Source of the DNA: Durusdinium trenchii
Lineage: Eukaryota; Sar; Dinophyceae; Suessiales; Symbiodiniaceae
Reading direction: 5' to 3'
Length of the DNA stretch: 64,000 nucleotides
Assembly: GCA_963970005.1 (NCBI GenBank)
Contig: CAXAMN010013991.1
Coordinates: 1-64,000, forward strand
Position 1 is the stretch's first letter, and every line of letters starts with the position of its first letter. Below the pieces are notes generated by a model. That model had not been told where the DNA came from, made no database searches, and saw nothing but the letters and a program-made list of their open reading frames with translations. Made by a program: the position numbers and the translations under genes. This document shows positions 46,988-56,919 of this stretch, piece by piece.

Positions 46988-47003
46988 TATGCACTTTATA
47001 TTT
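46988..47003. repeat. Target-site duplication, LINE 3' side
   Basis: TATGCACTTTATATTT, identical to 53542-53557. It is followed by five further T (47004-47008), the complement of a short poly-A tail of the minus-strand element. Confidence 0.9.
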
Positions 47004-47045
47004 TTTTTGTCCGGCTCTTTTCGATCTGCAAGGACGAAGTTGGAC

Positions 47046-47540
47046 TCATGCCAACATTTGTCGAAGGTCACCAAAGTGGTGGACTTGGCAAGGACCTCGA
47101 AGCTTGCTGGTGAGCTGAATCTCATTGTTCCTGAACTTGGCCTTCTCGTGGCATCGTTCACATTCGACCTGTTGGCTGCTTCTGGACATCTGATGGGAGG
47201 GATGTCCCAGCCACAGATGTGGCTCAAGAGGTCCATGGTGACACACTTCTCCCAAGAATCTGTTGAAAGATTCCTCTCCAGCTCTTGCAAGCACGTAGCT
47301 CCGGCACAGCGTACACCTGAGGTACGCTTTTTCCAGGCGTAGGTGGTGGGTGCCTGGTCTAGGATCTCCTTGACTGTCGATGAGATCATGGATGATCTCG
47401 AAGCGGGTCTTCTTGCCTCGTTTGACGGGCCCAAGCACGGAGCGCGCAGGCCCTCCTGTAGCTCCTTAAGCAAAGACTTGGTGTGGAACCTCTGACGGCA
47501 GAGGGAGCATTGCACTCCGGACCTGAATGGAGTCCATTGG
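47046..47540 (-). pseudogene. LINE C-terminal triple Cys-x2-Cys-x20-Cys repeats
   Basis: Three units have exactly the same spacing: CSLC...APC (Cys codons from 47509 down to about 47434), CTLC...EVC (47315 to about 47240) and CERC...GPC (47162 to about 47087). Unit 1 is in one frame, units 2 and 3 in another, so at least one frameshift separates them. His residues follow the last Cys in units 2 and 3 (CHHG, CQVHH) and could complete a zinc site. Nucleic-acid binding is inferred, as for zinc knuckles at the end of other non-LTR elements. Confidence 0.65.
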
Positions 47541-47699
47541 TGCCCTGTGTCAGAGGCGTCCTGCAAGAAGCTGTTCAAGAGGGCACGCTTCTGCTGAACC
47601 AGGGGCACTTTGACCGGAGCTTCTGGAGAGGGTTTGGTGTGCAGGAAGTGGTCCTTGCAGCGAAGAAGGATGTCCATCCGGGCGCCTGCCACACTCAAA

Positions 47700-48335
47700 A
47701 CATCTCGTGTGTCTTCGTCGATGTGCCGTTGGAGGTCCATGATATCATCTGGACGTGCCAGCAGGGCAGCTTGATCGGCCTTCGATTGCGTGTCCTTTTG
47801 GAAGGCTCGTCGATTGGGATTGGAGTCATCTCCTTGCGGTCAAAGAGGAGCAATCTCACTTGGTCGAAGTCTTCATGTTCCAGGCCCTGACTGAGATCAG
47901 GAAATCTCTCATGTGCTGCCATGAAAGCCCAGCTCTTCCAAATGCTGTGCTGGAAGACCACGACATGGACTTTGTCCCTGATGTGTAGGGATAGGTGTTT
48001 CAGTCCGTAACCTCGTGGCCTTGCCCGGACAGATGCCCGTGAAGGAGCCGACCCTCTCTTTGGTGAAGACATGGTGTATGCAAATAGCAAAGGCAAAACG
48101 TTGGTGTCGGCGCCGCTGCCAAAGAGACAGCGTGGCCCGAAGGCAAATTGCAGGTCTCCATGTTGGCCCACAAGCCTTCGCCGTTGAAGGTGGCCATGCC
48201 CCCATCCGGGATGTAGAAGATGGACTGGGTCATTCCACGGTTCCAGAGCTCTGGTTCAGAGTTGGCGTGAATGCGCTCTCTCCATTGATCCGGAAGTGGT
48301 CGAACACGGCCTTCCCAAAAGCTGCACTCCTTCAA
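47700..48335 (-). pseudogene. LINE region between thumb and Cys repeats, possible RNase H
   Basis: Successive pieces in three frames: ELWNRGMTQSIFYIPDGGMA, then FNGEGLW, then LFGSGADTNVLPLLFAY, then HSIWKSWAFMAAHERFPDLS. The position after the reverse transcriptase is where LINE RNase H domains lie, but the catalytic D-E-D-D set cannot be traced through the frame changes. RNase H identity is inference only. Confidence 0.35.
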
Positions 48336-48362
48336 AGAAGGTGAGTGAAGGTGAGATCGACA

Positions 48363-49087
48363 TCACAGAGCGGGCACTTGCCATCTTGTCCGTGCAAGGT
48401 GCCTGCCTGTGGCAATCCTGTCCGAGGTGGTCTTCTGCAGGGTTTTGCTGACTGTCCAATCGAGCTTCCTCTCGATGTCTTGGCAGCCAGTGTATCTGGT
48501 CAAGCGCAAAAGGCGTTGCCACTGGAATTCCTCAATCAGCTTGTGCTGTATCTCAGGCCAGAGGGCTTCAAGGCTGATGATGCAGTCCGGGATGCCACCA
48601 TAGCCAACCCGCTTCCACTCCTTGCCATTGGAGATGTCAAAGTCATAGTCTAGCAGATAGGCTTGTAAAGCTTGAAGCGGGCCAGTGACAACCTGCCAAC
48701 GATACTTGGCCTTCTGAAGCTGATCAAGAGCGCCGTTCCAGCTGATCCAGAAGAGGTGTTGGGCACTTGCATCAAAGGAATGGAGGACCCTCCAGACCGT
48801 GTGGATGTGCTGAAGGATGATAGAGTCCCCAGGGTCACTCTTGTCCTGATGCATATCAAAGACCACATCTACTGATCCCGTGCGCTGCAAGCCCAAGCCT
48901 CTGGCGGCCATGACCCGAAGTTGTTGCCGTCTTTGTGGAGCTAATCCGTTGGCTTGAGCCCCCCAACTCATCACCGGATGGACTGCTCCACGATGTAGCC
49001 TGTACTTGATGGCCGTGCCCAGTTTGAGGCGCATCATGATGCCTGCTCGTCCTCTCCCCTTAAGGAACCGCTTCTTGATCTGGGTGA
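48363..49087 (-). pseudogene. LINE reverse-transcriptase thumb/connection region
   Basis: A long frame reads KLGTAIKYRLHRGAVHPVMS, the post-palm region found in many LINEs, then YGGIPDCIISLEALWPEIQ and LRLTRYTGCQDIERKLDWTV. In a shifted frame at about 48350-48390 it continues GTLHGQDGKCPLCDVDLTFT, a zinc-binding-like motif. It lacks recognisable catalytic residues of its own. Confidence 0.7.
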
Positions 49088-49091
49088 CCCG

Positions 49092-50141
49092 TCACCGTTT
49101 GGTATTGGTGGCATCGATGCCCAGGTCTCGGAGGACATTGTGGTGTTGTGGATCTCCAGGTTGCAGCAAGGCATCTAAGGCTTTGGCAGCTTCTTTGCTG
49201 CTGGTGAGGAAGCCGGTCTTGTCCGTGTTCAGCTTCAAGCCCGCTTCATTGAGATGACGTTGCAAGGTGCGGAAGGCCATCACAGCTTCTCTGGCAGCAT
49301 AGTCAGGGTCTGTGCCTTTGATGTTGAAGGACACGTCGTCGACCCAAGTCTGGAGCAGCACAGCAGGATGCTCTGCTACCAAAGAGCGGAGAGGTTTGAA
49401 GAGCACCAGTTTGGCTATGGCATATGGCAGGTGCTTGAGGGCAGCCCTGCAGGATCCCATTCTGATAGTACTTGGGATGACCAGCAATGCCTTCAGCTTG
49501 AATCAACCTTGGGCCCGTGTAAAGGTCGAGGGCCAGCTTGAGGTGGAGGGGAGGGTACTCAAGCTCCCTTGCAGGCTCAATGAGGTGATCGAGCTGGACC
49601 GTGTCGTAGAAACAAGTCAGGTCCGCAAGGCAGGTGACAGTGTGGATGCCCTGGTGCTTGCCAATCTCTGCTTTGAGCATGCGACCAACTGCAATGGACA
49701 GGCAGTCTTTGTGTGGCCGAGCGTGATCCCACGGCATGTCTGTGTCCAGACCAAGCTGCCATTTCTGAAGGTCATACTTGCGGTAAGAGTTCCATAGCCT
49801 GTAGAGACACGATGTCAAAGCAATGGGTCGTTCAATGCGCTCGCTTTTGGGAATCATCACAATGTTGGTGTGCCTCATCTGCAAAGGTAACTCAGCTTCT
49901 TGTTCATCTCAGTGAGGAGCTGAGCCAGGCGTTCGACTGCTGGATATGGCAAATGCCGTAGGAAGTCATAGGAGATGCCATCTGGACCGGCCGCCTTGTT
50001 GGGAAGTTTCCTCATGATCTTCTGCAGCAAGCTGGAGTCGATGGCTTTGTGTTGAAGAGCGTGAGCTTGGGCTTCACGGCGGAGGTCGGCCAGGCCTCTG
50101 ATCTGGAGAGGTCCTTCTAAGGTTTCCATATTGCCCCCCAC
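49092..50141 (-). pseudogene. LINE reverse transcriptase domain, split by frameshifts
   Basis: Palm motifs in order. AAGPDGISYDFLRHLP is at about 49945-49994. IVMIPKSERIERPIALTSCL is in the next frame, just below 49880. CLADLTCFYDTVQLDHLI carries the first catalytic Asp. GILQGCPQAPA is followed by a frame change near 49420. LLQTWVDDVSFNI holds the catalytic DD pair (Asp codons about 49335-49340), with Trp-Val replacing the usual Tyr-x. GLKLNTDKTGFL is the next conserved block. The enzyme would copy element RNA into DNA at the nicked target. Two frame changes inside the domain inactivate this copy unless corrected. Confidence 0.9.
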
Positions 50142-50144
50142 TGT

Positions 50145-50662
50145 TGCTCTCTGGCCTCAGTGCGCATGGAGGGAGGGAGACTTTGGAAAGGCCGCTGCCA
50201 AGCATGGTCCTTTTGACGAAGGCTGCGGAAGAGACCGCGGAGACCTTTGTCGTGGGCTTTCTCCAACCATTCCCTGAACTCATGATTGGTGGCACTCAAC
50301 ATCTGCTGTTGAGCAAGATCTTGTTCATGTTGGATGATCTGCTGAATGCTGGAGGGAAGTTGGGTGCCCCCGAAAATCCATTTGAGCAGCTGTTCCTCCA
50401 GGTGGTTTTGATCCAGCTCCAAGGAGGCATGCTGAGGGATGCGTTTGATCATGTCCTTGAGGTCCTCTAAAATGCCTGGATAACGCCCATGGCAGGCCAG
50501 GTTGAGGCGGATGCCCATCTTCTCCCAGAAAGCCGCACTGCCCTTCTTCCAGACTCTAGGTTTGGAGGAACTGGCCAAGGGAGCCGTGTAGAGCTTGACT
50601 TGGGACCCTCGGCCAGCAACCGGTTTGTGGAGGTGCTGCGTGAGGTATTTCTCGATGCCCAT
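50145..50662 (-). pseudogene. LINE linker between endonuclease and reverse transcriptase
   Basis: The open frame reads WEKMGIRLNLACHGRYPGIL, then LEEQLLKWIFGGTQLPSSIQ and FREWLEKAHDKGLRGLFRSL. It is helical and charged, as usual for the segment between endonuclease and reverse transcriptase. No separate domain recognised. Confidence 0.6.
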
Positions 50663-50705
50663 CGAGCAAGGTCTGAGCCCAAGCCCGTGATGGTCTGTCC
50701 CAACA

Positions 50706-51155
50706 TCATGAAGGGGCCGTCATCCTCCGCGTAACTGGTCCAAAGATGCTCAGGGCTGTAGTTCCTGGAGATGGGAGGAAACCGCTGAAGCTGCAACACA
50801 GGGAGAGCAGCATGTGCACAGTCCATCTGAAGGGCGAGGGCACAATGAGGTTTCCAGGCGCTTCCCAGTTGGCTTCGAGCCTGAGGGAGCCAGCAATGGC
50901 CGTGGAGGCGAGAATGAAATCCAGGTGGCTGCCCTGCAACGTAGTGGGACCCGAAGTGGCAATGATCTGCGCCTTGAACTTGCTCGGAATGGTGGTGGCG
51001 GCCAGGTCAGCTGGTGCATTTTGCCAGTCGCCTCCAATAATGAAGGGCGCTTGAAGGTGATAGCATGATGGTGTCTCCCTGGCCCCAGACCCAATCCTGA
51101 ACTTTCTTGCCAAAGGAGGTGACATTGCTGAAGGAGATGTGAAGGGTTTCCTGGC
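50706..51155 (-). pseudogene. LINE apurinic-like endonuclease, internally deleted
   Basis: The C-terminal half is clear: APFIIGGDWQNAP (GGDWN-type block), then GPTTLQGSHLDFILAS, then MDCAHAALPVLQL in a shifted frame, corresponding to the terminal Asp/His (SDH) block. Just upstream, SNVTSFGKKVQDWVW looks like the very start of the fold, but only a few codons lie between the two parts. The middle, normally over 100 residues with the catalytic Glu and the His-x-Pro region, appears to be missing. Such an enzyme could not nick target DNA. Confidence 0.7.
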
Positions 51156-51156
51156 A

Positions 51157-51960
51157 TCACCTGAGTCGTTTGGCCTCTGTGCCAGTAAGCTCCATGGCTG
51201 TGTCAGTGACCATGGCGTCAGTGGGGGCCAAGGTCAACCACACCTGTGATATCTCCGCTTGTTGCTGCGGGGTCAGTTTGGCCAGAGGGACCGGGTAGAC
51301 GTTGTCATCAGCCAACCAATAGACATTGTTGAGCGCCAAAATGGCTTGGTAATGTCCATTTTCATGGGTGGCTCCCTGGTGCAGAACGAGTCCAACTACC
51401 TGATAGGTGGCATAGTGGACATTCTCCCCGTCCTCCGAGAATGGGATGTGGACGTTGGTCTGGATCGTCAGCTCACTGTGGTGCTTGGTCCAGGTGCCTT
51501 CAAGGAGAGCTGATCTCTGCAGGTTCAAGACCAGCCCGCCCGGTGAGCCATAGAGGAATTGACCTCTTCCTTCATCAGCCCAGAGATTGATCAAGGTGTC
51601 CAGTGTGGTCGGACCTTGACTCTCGGGGAACAGGATGTTGAGAGGGAATTGCTCCCGCTCCTCCGTGTGGCCTCGTTCACTGCGGTGAAAGAACCAGCCA
51701 GCAAAGAAAGTGCTTCTGGAGTAGGCCCAGACAGCTTGTAAGAAATCAGCAGCATCTGCTTGGTCTTCATGACCGAATTGGGGCCATATGGAGGACATGT
51801 CTTGCATGTCAGAGAGAAGTTGCGGTTCACCGCTGGCCAGGCATTGGCGGGCGGCAGCTTGAGTGCGTCCCCAGGCCTGAATCATGTCATCTGCATAGGC
51901 CCCGTCCAGCACCAGCACCTCTGGCATAGCACAGGTTCCTGGGGTTTTGCAGGATCGTGG
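51157..51960 (-). pseudogene. Ubiquitin-specific-protease-like (peptidase C19) domain inside the LINE
   Basis: LQNPRNLCYA, with the candidate nucleophile Cys codon at 51931-51929, matches the USP Cys box NxGNxCYxN. One frame change then leads into a 256-codon frame to 51157. That frame has GHEDQADAADFL at residues 52-63, like the USP QQDAxEFL box, and HQGATHENGHYQAIL at 183-197 followed by YWLADDNV at 203-210. The latter matches the His box HxGxxxxGHYxA with its Trp and Asp-Asp partner residues. USPs cleave ubiquitin or related modifiers from proteins. The domain lies upstream of the endonuclease. Assignment rests on three motifs in correct order and spacing; the single frameshift breaks this copy. 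Confidence 0.72.
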
Positions 51961-52540
51961 TCAAGCACTGAGAGATGATGAAGATGTTTGAAACATTGTG
52001 GTCTCCATCTCCTTGGACACTGAGGTGTCTCTGGACGACATTTTGCATGAGGAGCTGTTGGCCTCCTTGAGAAGTGGGATTGCGGCCATAGCTCTGGCAA
52101 GTGCGGATCCTATCCTTGCTGCAAAGGTCAAAAAGACCTCGTTGTTCAAAAGTCAAAACATCCTCATCGTCCATGATGAGAATCTGGGCCAAGGACGTGA
52201 CAGCTGAGGTCCCGTATCTAACAGTCTCCCGTGGGAGCTGTTCAGAGGTAGAAGAGCACGGTGCCTCAGCTGCCGGTCGTAGATGGCCTGGGTCGCCTGC
52301 AGGCGCCCCCCCCAAGACCTTGAGCTTCGTCAAGGAAAGTCGTTGAGGCCCATAGCCGCCCGAGGAAGAAGAGCGGCCCGTGCTTGAGCCTGAAAAGTCA
52401 GTGAAGTCAACCATGAATGCATTTCCCCTGCAAGATGGCTGACTGAGTCCCCGGTCATGAACTGAAAGGCATGACTGCGTTCCCAAAGAGTCAGATGAGG
52501 CCTGGATAGGAGGCCTCGAGACTGGCGTGCTACCCACACG
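51961..52540 (-). pseudogene. LINE Ser/Gly-rich linker upstream of the USP-like domain
   Basis: Reads MVDFTDFSGSSTGRSSSSGG, then LTKLKVLGGAPAGDPGHL and, in a shifted frame, RIGSALARAMAAIPLLKEAN. It appears mostly disordered with one helical part. A run of eight C at 52303-52310 is a likely frameshift site. No domain recognised. Confidence 0.55.
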
Positions 52541-53360
52541 ATCCGTTTGACATCAACTCCGTCTTGCGTCGTTTTGCTTCTTCATCCATGGCTGCTGCAT
52601 CTGCCGGAGGACGTTTCAACATGACGCTCAGTTGATCCTTTTGCTCTTGGCTCAAGTTGACTCCAAGGGTCGAAATGAACCCTGCTACTGCCTCCGGCAT
52701 AGAGTCTGGCATCTCAGTGTCGAGAGGCTGCAAGGCTCCTGTGCCTTGGGAGGAGCTAACTTTGGTCAGATAGGCCGTGCTGACGTTCGTGAGGGTAGAC
52801 TGTTCCTGCTCTAGTCGGCTCTGCAGAGACTTCATCTCATCAAGAAGTTCTTGGTAGAGTTTCTTTGTGTTGTCAAATCTTCTGCTGCAGAGCTTGCTTC
52901 TTGAGTGACAAATCTCGCAAGGTCGTCACTTGTTGTTTGAGCCTCGAAGCCATGTCCTTCTCAGTCTCTGGCTGCGGTTTGGTCAGACGTTCCACAAGTT
53001 CTTTCACTGGGGCTGGAAGGCTAGCCATGTTCTCTTTGAGAACTGATTGAAGATCCGGTTCATCGACCTTGGGTGAAGGGTCAATGCCAAGCTGAATCAG
53101 CTTGGAGCGCATGCCTTCATCCAATGATGACCACGCAGGGGCCAGGATGTCAGCAGCCGACTGTTCAAGTTTGGCCGGGCGTGGTGCCTTGCTGACCGGG
53201 AGACCTGGCGGAGGTGTCACTCGTCTGCGAGTGTTCTTCCATGAAGCTGGTGGTTTGGCTGTGGCTTTGGCGAATCCTTGTGCCGGCTGTTGCCATGGAG
53301 TGGAGCACTTCCGGCAAACATAGTGAGGTTGAATTCGATCTTCCCAGATCCAATTGCCAC
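52541..53360 (-). pseudogene. LINE ORF1-like region: Cys motif plus coiled coil
   Basis: Starts with WIWEDRIQPHYVCRKCSTPW, preceded by GCSSKDCGN, giving a two-pair Cys arrangement that could bind zinc. It continues to KQQVTTLRDLSLKKQALQQK and, after a frame change near 52860, QSRLEQEQSTLTNVSTAYL, heptad-like helices typical of coiled coils. It ends in DQLSVMLKRPPADAAAMDEE. This fits the RNA-binding, self-associating ORF1 proteins of other LINEs. Frame changes occur near 52860 and near 52540. Confidence 0.65.
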
Positions 53361-53541
53361 AATCCTTGGAGCTGCAGCCTTGGTAAGCGCGAAAGGATGG
53401 CCAGCCCATGATGAGGATCTGCCAGGGCACCGTAGAGGTAGTCAAGGGCGGTCTCCTGGTCCTCGCAAAGTGTGAGCGTAGGTCCAGTGCCGTAGAGCTC
53501 CAAAGGGCCCTGTGCCCGAGCTTGAGCAGGAAACTTGAGCC

Positions 53542-53557
53542 TATGCACTTTATATTT
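53542..53557. repeat. Target-site duplication, LINE 5' side
   Basis: Perfect copy of 46988-47003, directly after the last element base on the plus strand. Confidence 0.9.
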
Positions 53558-53639
53558 GTAAATGAATATATATATATATACAGCAATTTGATTGATTAAT
53601 CGGTAGATAAGAACCAAACATATCTGACAGTGCAAATCT

Positions 53640-54660
53640 CTCACGAAGATGTGTGAGACGGGCGCTTCACCACCGGGCGGCGCGCTGGCACGCATGCTGG
53701 CGCCAAGGCACACAGGAGGTGATGGCCGTGCTGAATGTCACCACATCAGCTTGAAGCCCAAAGTCATCAAAGTTCTGCAGGATGGCATTTGCCACAGGCC
53801 AGCGGTTTCCCTGGCCAGATTGGCCAAAGAGTATGTCATAGCATGTCTACAGGTTGTGAAGGCAAGGATTGGCTTTAGGCAGCAGGCGGGAACTCGCTCA
53901 AATCAAATCCTCCATCCTGCAGGGTCAACAGGTGACTCGTGACCTTACCCAAAAACAAACTATGATGCCATGCATTGCCTTAAATGCACGCAACGCAGCA
54001 TTGCAGGCCACCAGGTCAGGGGACATGCGTCTGCAAAGCTCTTCAAAGATCCGCAAGGTAAGCTGCCAAAAGCCTGGAGCACTACGCAAACCTACTCACA
54101 CCCATGGGAGGTAGGTCTTGAGTTGGCATGTCCACCAGATTCGTTCCCCACGAGCTGCGGAACGCATTTACATACTGTACCAATCAAGCAAAAACTATCA
54201 AAAACTCTTCTTCGGGAGTTTGCGGGTGCTACTGAATGACTCAAGCCTGTCTTTGAATGAGTGGATGATCATTTGTTTAATATCTATTGTATGTTATTTC
54301 ATGTCTATTTATGCACTCTTTTGTGCACACTAATTGTTCCAATGGTTTTCTGCACTACCAATAGGTGATTTGTTTCGGTTGGTCCTCAGCGGTACATCCT
54401 TGCCAAATCAAAACTATTTTTCGTCACTTGTGTCCACAAGTCCCATGTTTTGTTCCCTGTCCGCAGGTCTGGACCAAGGGGGTGGTCTGGGGTCGGCTCA
54501 GGTCTGTCCCTTCTGGGGTCGAAAGGACCACCACTGACCGCCCCGGAATCGCAGGACGGGTGACGAGCTGGTTCATCTTAGCAACCCACTGCGAGCGACC
54601 CGACGTGGCCAAGTGGTTCATGGTTCGACAGATTTCCCCAGAAATGACGTAAGAGCAAGC
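53640..54660. other. No confident gene
   Basis: Plus frames at 53649-53942 and 54334-54652 have no motif. This should be the 3' flank or a further intron of the PPR gene that lies to the right on the minus strand. Confidence 0.3.
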
Positions 54661-54667
54661 CACCAGC

Positions 54668-56815
54668 TTTGGCGCAAGCACTGATGACACCGCCGTAAAC
54701 GATGATATCTGGCTGAAGTTGCTTCTCCTCAAGGGCCTCAAAAAGGAACAAAAGAAACAACGTCTCCCTCCCCAAAGCCCTGAACACCACCACGTCCCCA
54801 ACTGGCACCGCTTCAGTGTCGGAAGCGGGGGCGAGCGTTCTTGTTTAAACTCCTCGTTTGGTGAGTGGACGTCGTCCACTTGGTGCGCCGATGGGTTCTT
54901 GACTCCGAGTCATGGTGAGAACGAGGAACCTACCAAAGTGGTAAGCAGTGCCATGTTGATCTTTGTTGTCCGCTTCACCTTGTTTGACAGCCTGGTGGTT
55001 GTGCAAAGAAATTGCCATGAGCTTGACTCCCAGTAGCAACACCTCAGCTAGGCTTTCTAGGCATGTTCAGCAAAGGGCGATCATCCGGCCTTGAAGCACG
55101 CCAATGCAGCTGCCCATTCGCTTGCAACCTCACATGCATTGATGGCGCTGTTGCAGCTGATGAGATCAGGAGTCACCTGGAACGATCCGGCCACGAGGCA
55201 GGGAACCACGTCTCCGTCTTCACGATCCCGAACCAAAGAATGGTCTGGTGATTTCGAACCATTTTCCTCTACCATCCAGTGGTTTTGGGGCTTCATCATG
55301 TGGTTTAGTGGGGAGTAGCTCACCCGAAGGCAGGTGACCTCCGGGGAGGTGACCTGGAAAACGGCAGACCGCTCACGAGCTCCGGCATGGAGCTCTTGTG
55401 CACCTTGATTTTTGTGAGAAGAATTAGGAACAAGAAAATACTAGGAACAAAGGGCAGCGCTACTAGGAGCAAGAAGCTGCTAGCAGCTCCTGGCATTGCC
55501 ACTAGGAACAAGAAGCTACTAGGAACAAAGGGCATCTTCAGAAGAACCTTAGGAAGTTTAAGAACCTATTCAATTGATACATGGATCTATCAATTGCACC
55601 CCAACAGCTGGACATCAAGTTGAAGTGGGGGTCTCACAACTGGTTCTACAGCAGCAGCCTCTTTGGCTAACAACGATCCGAAACTGCTCCGGCAACAGCA
55701 TTTTGATGCATGTTGGGTACCAGTATGCTAGTACCAACCTAAATATCTCTACAGTACCTGATCGCCTTTCATCCTTAGTCTTGGACCCCTCCTGTACGGC
55801 GGGCATCTGGCAAAGCAAGTCCACAGCGAGCTGCCAATGACCTCCCTTGGCACAAGCGCTGATCACCTGACGAAACAGTTGACCCTTATGACCAGCACAC
55901 CCTGCATCGCATGTCTAGAGTCCCCGAGGCTTGCCCGGCGTGGAATCTTTCGAAAGGCTGTCGATCAACCCATTGTGTTTGATTTCGCCGGAAGACTCCC
56001 CGTTGAATGCTGCCCAACTTGCTTCCCATATACATCCACATACTATATAACTATGCCATACATGTTCGACAACCCGGAGCAACCCTGAATGAGAAAACAA
56101 CACATGGAGTGGAGCAGGCTTGCTGGAAGCTCGGATGCCAGTTCTTCTGAAACCATAACGATATTGGCTTTCAAACGTCCAAACCCATATGGTCCTGAGG
56201 GGCTACGACATGTTCTGAACCCCAAAACTTACTCCCGCCATAGGCAGTCCGAATTCTAAAAACTGTCGGTCCCAGGTGAATCATGCACCACTTGTCTCAG
56301 ACTTGATTAATTAGGCAAGTTTCTTGAACCATGGAATGGTCAGAAAGGATTTCGAGGTTCAAACCATCTCCAAATCCATGGCCTACATAAAACCGACATG
56401 CGCGGTCATAACTGCGGTCATTTGTTTCACGGTCACGCTGTGTAGGAGTCTGGAACATGACCAGCATGACCAGCACAAAGTGGCTAGCTACCATCACAAA
56501 GAGCTCCAACATGCCCAAACCATCCCAGAAATAAATGACACATGTGTATACATATGTCACATGTCAACAAACTGTCGCAGTGCTCGGCATTTCTTGTTGA
56601 AGCCGTATAATAACAACGTCGTCTAATTTCAAATTTACAGATTCCACGAAAGCATTCAACAGCAGCAAGCAATCAAATCCCGAGCAATCAGTTTTTGTCT
56701 CACGATTTTGGCTGCCTTTTGATCAAGGCACCATGTTGCAGGTGATGTCATTCGGGAGTGCTTTGCCACGCCGCATCTGTGCCAAAAGGTACACCGCCTC
56801 TTGCCATTTGCCTTC
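54668..56815 (-). CDS. Pentatricopeptide repeat (PPR) protein gene, four exons found
   Basis: Exon 1, 56815-56732: EGKWQEAVYLLAQMRRGKAL then PNDITCNM. Exon 2, 55866-55798: VISACAKGGHWQLAVDLLCQ then MPA. Exon 3, 55176-55090: TPDLISCNSAINACEVASEW then AAALACFK. Exon 4, 54736-54668: ALEEKQLQPDIIVYGGVISA then CAK. All junctions are phase 0; acceptors are CAG, CAG, CAG and GAG, donors GT, GT, GC and GC. Joined exons read as continuous 33-36 residue helical-hairpin repeats, the RNA-recognition units of organelle RNA-processing proteins. Each exon is less than one repeat long. More exons are expected on both sides because the first exon starts inside a repeat and the last stops inside one. Organelle targeting is inferred from the family. 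Confidence 0.88.
55410..55545 (+). repeat. Tandem 'actaggaacaagaag' short-unit repeat
   Basis: About seven imperfect units of 'ctaggaacaa.aag' with 'ggcattgcc' or 'gggcatc' spacers. On the minus strand it reads as the repetitive peptide SSFLFLVAMPGAASSFLLL. An inverted relative is at 46302-46400. It lies inside an intron of the PPR gene. Confidence 0.75.
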
Positions 56816-56919
56816 CTGCTCCATTGGCATGTGAAGGTGCCAAGAATGAGCTCGGCTCTACCCAAACTCATGAGACTTTGGACTTGTCTAGGTGAAAAAA
56901 CACAACTCCTAGAAATTTC

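Larger units (their letters stand above)
47004..53541 (-). mobile_element. Full-length but frameshifted LINE retrotransposon (non-LTR), 6.5 kb
   Basis: Limits are set by a perfect 16-bp target-site duplication on both sides and a short oligo-A tail at the 3' end, the signature of target-primed reverse transcription. Domain order 5' to 3' on the minus strand: a Cys-rich and coiled-coil ORF1-like part, a Ser-rich linker, a USP/C19-like protease domain, an endonuclease remnant, reverse transcriptase, its thumb/connection region with a zinc motif, a possible RNase H, and three Cys repeats. At least ten frame changes, some stop codons and an apparent deletion in the endonuclease make it non-autonomous. 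Intact duplications argue that insertion is not ancient; the frameshifts may be older than insertion, later decay, or partly sequencing error. Confidence 0.92.

Noticed and set aside
49254-49797. Plus-strand frames of 95-161 codons across the reverse transcriptase
   Set aside because: They are shadows of the minus-strand reverse transcriptase motifs.
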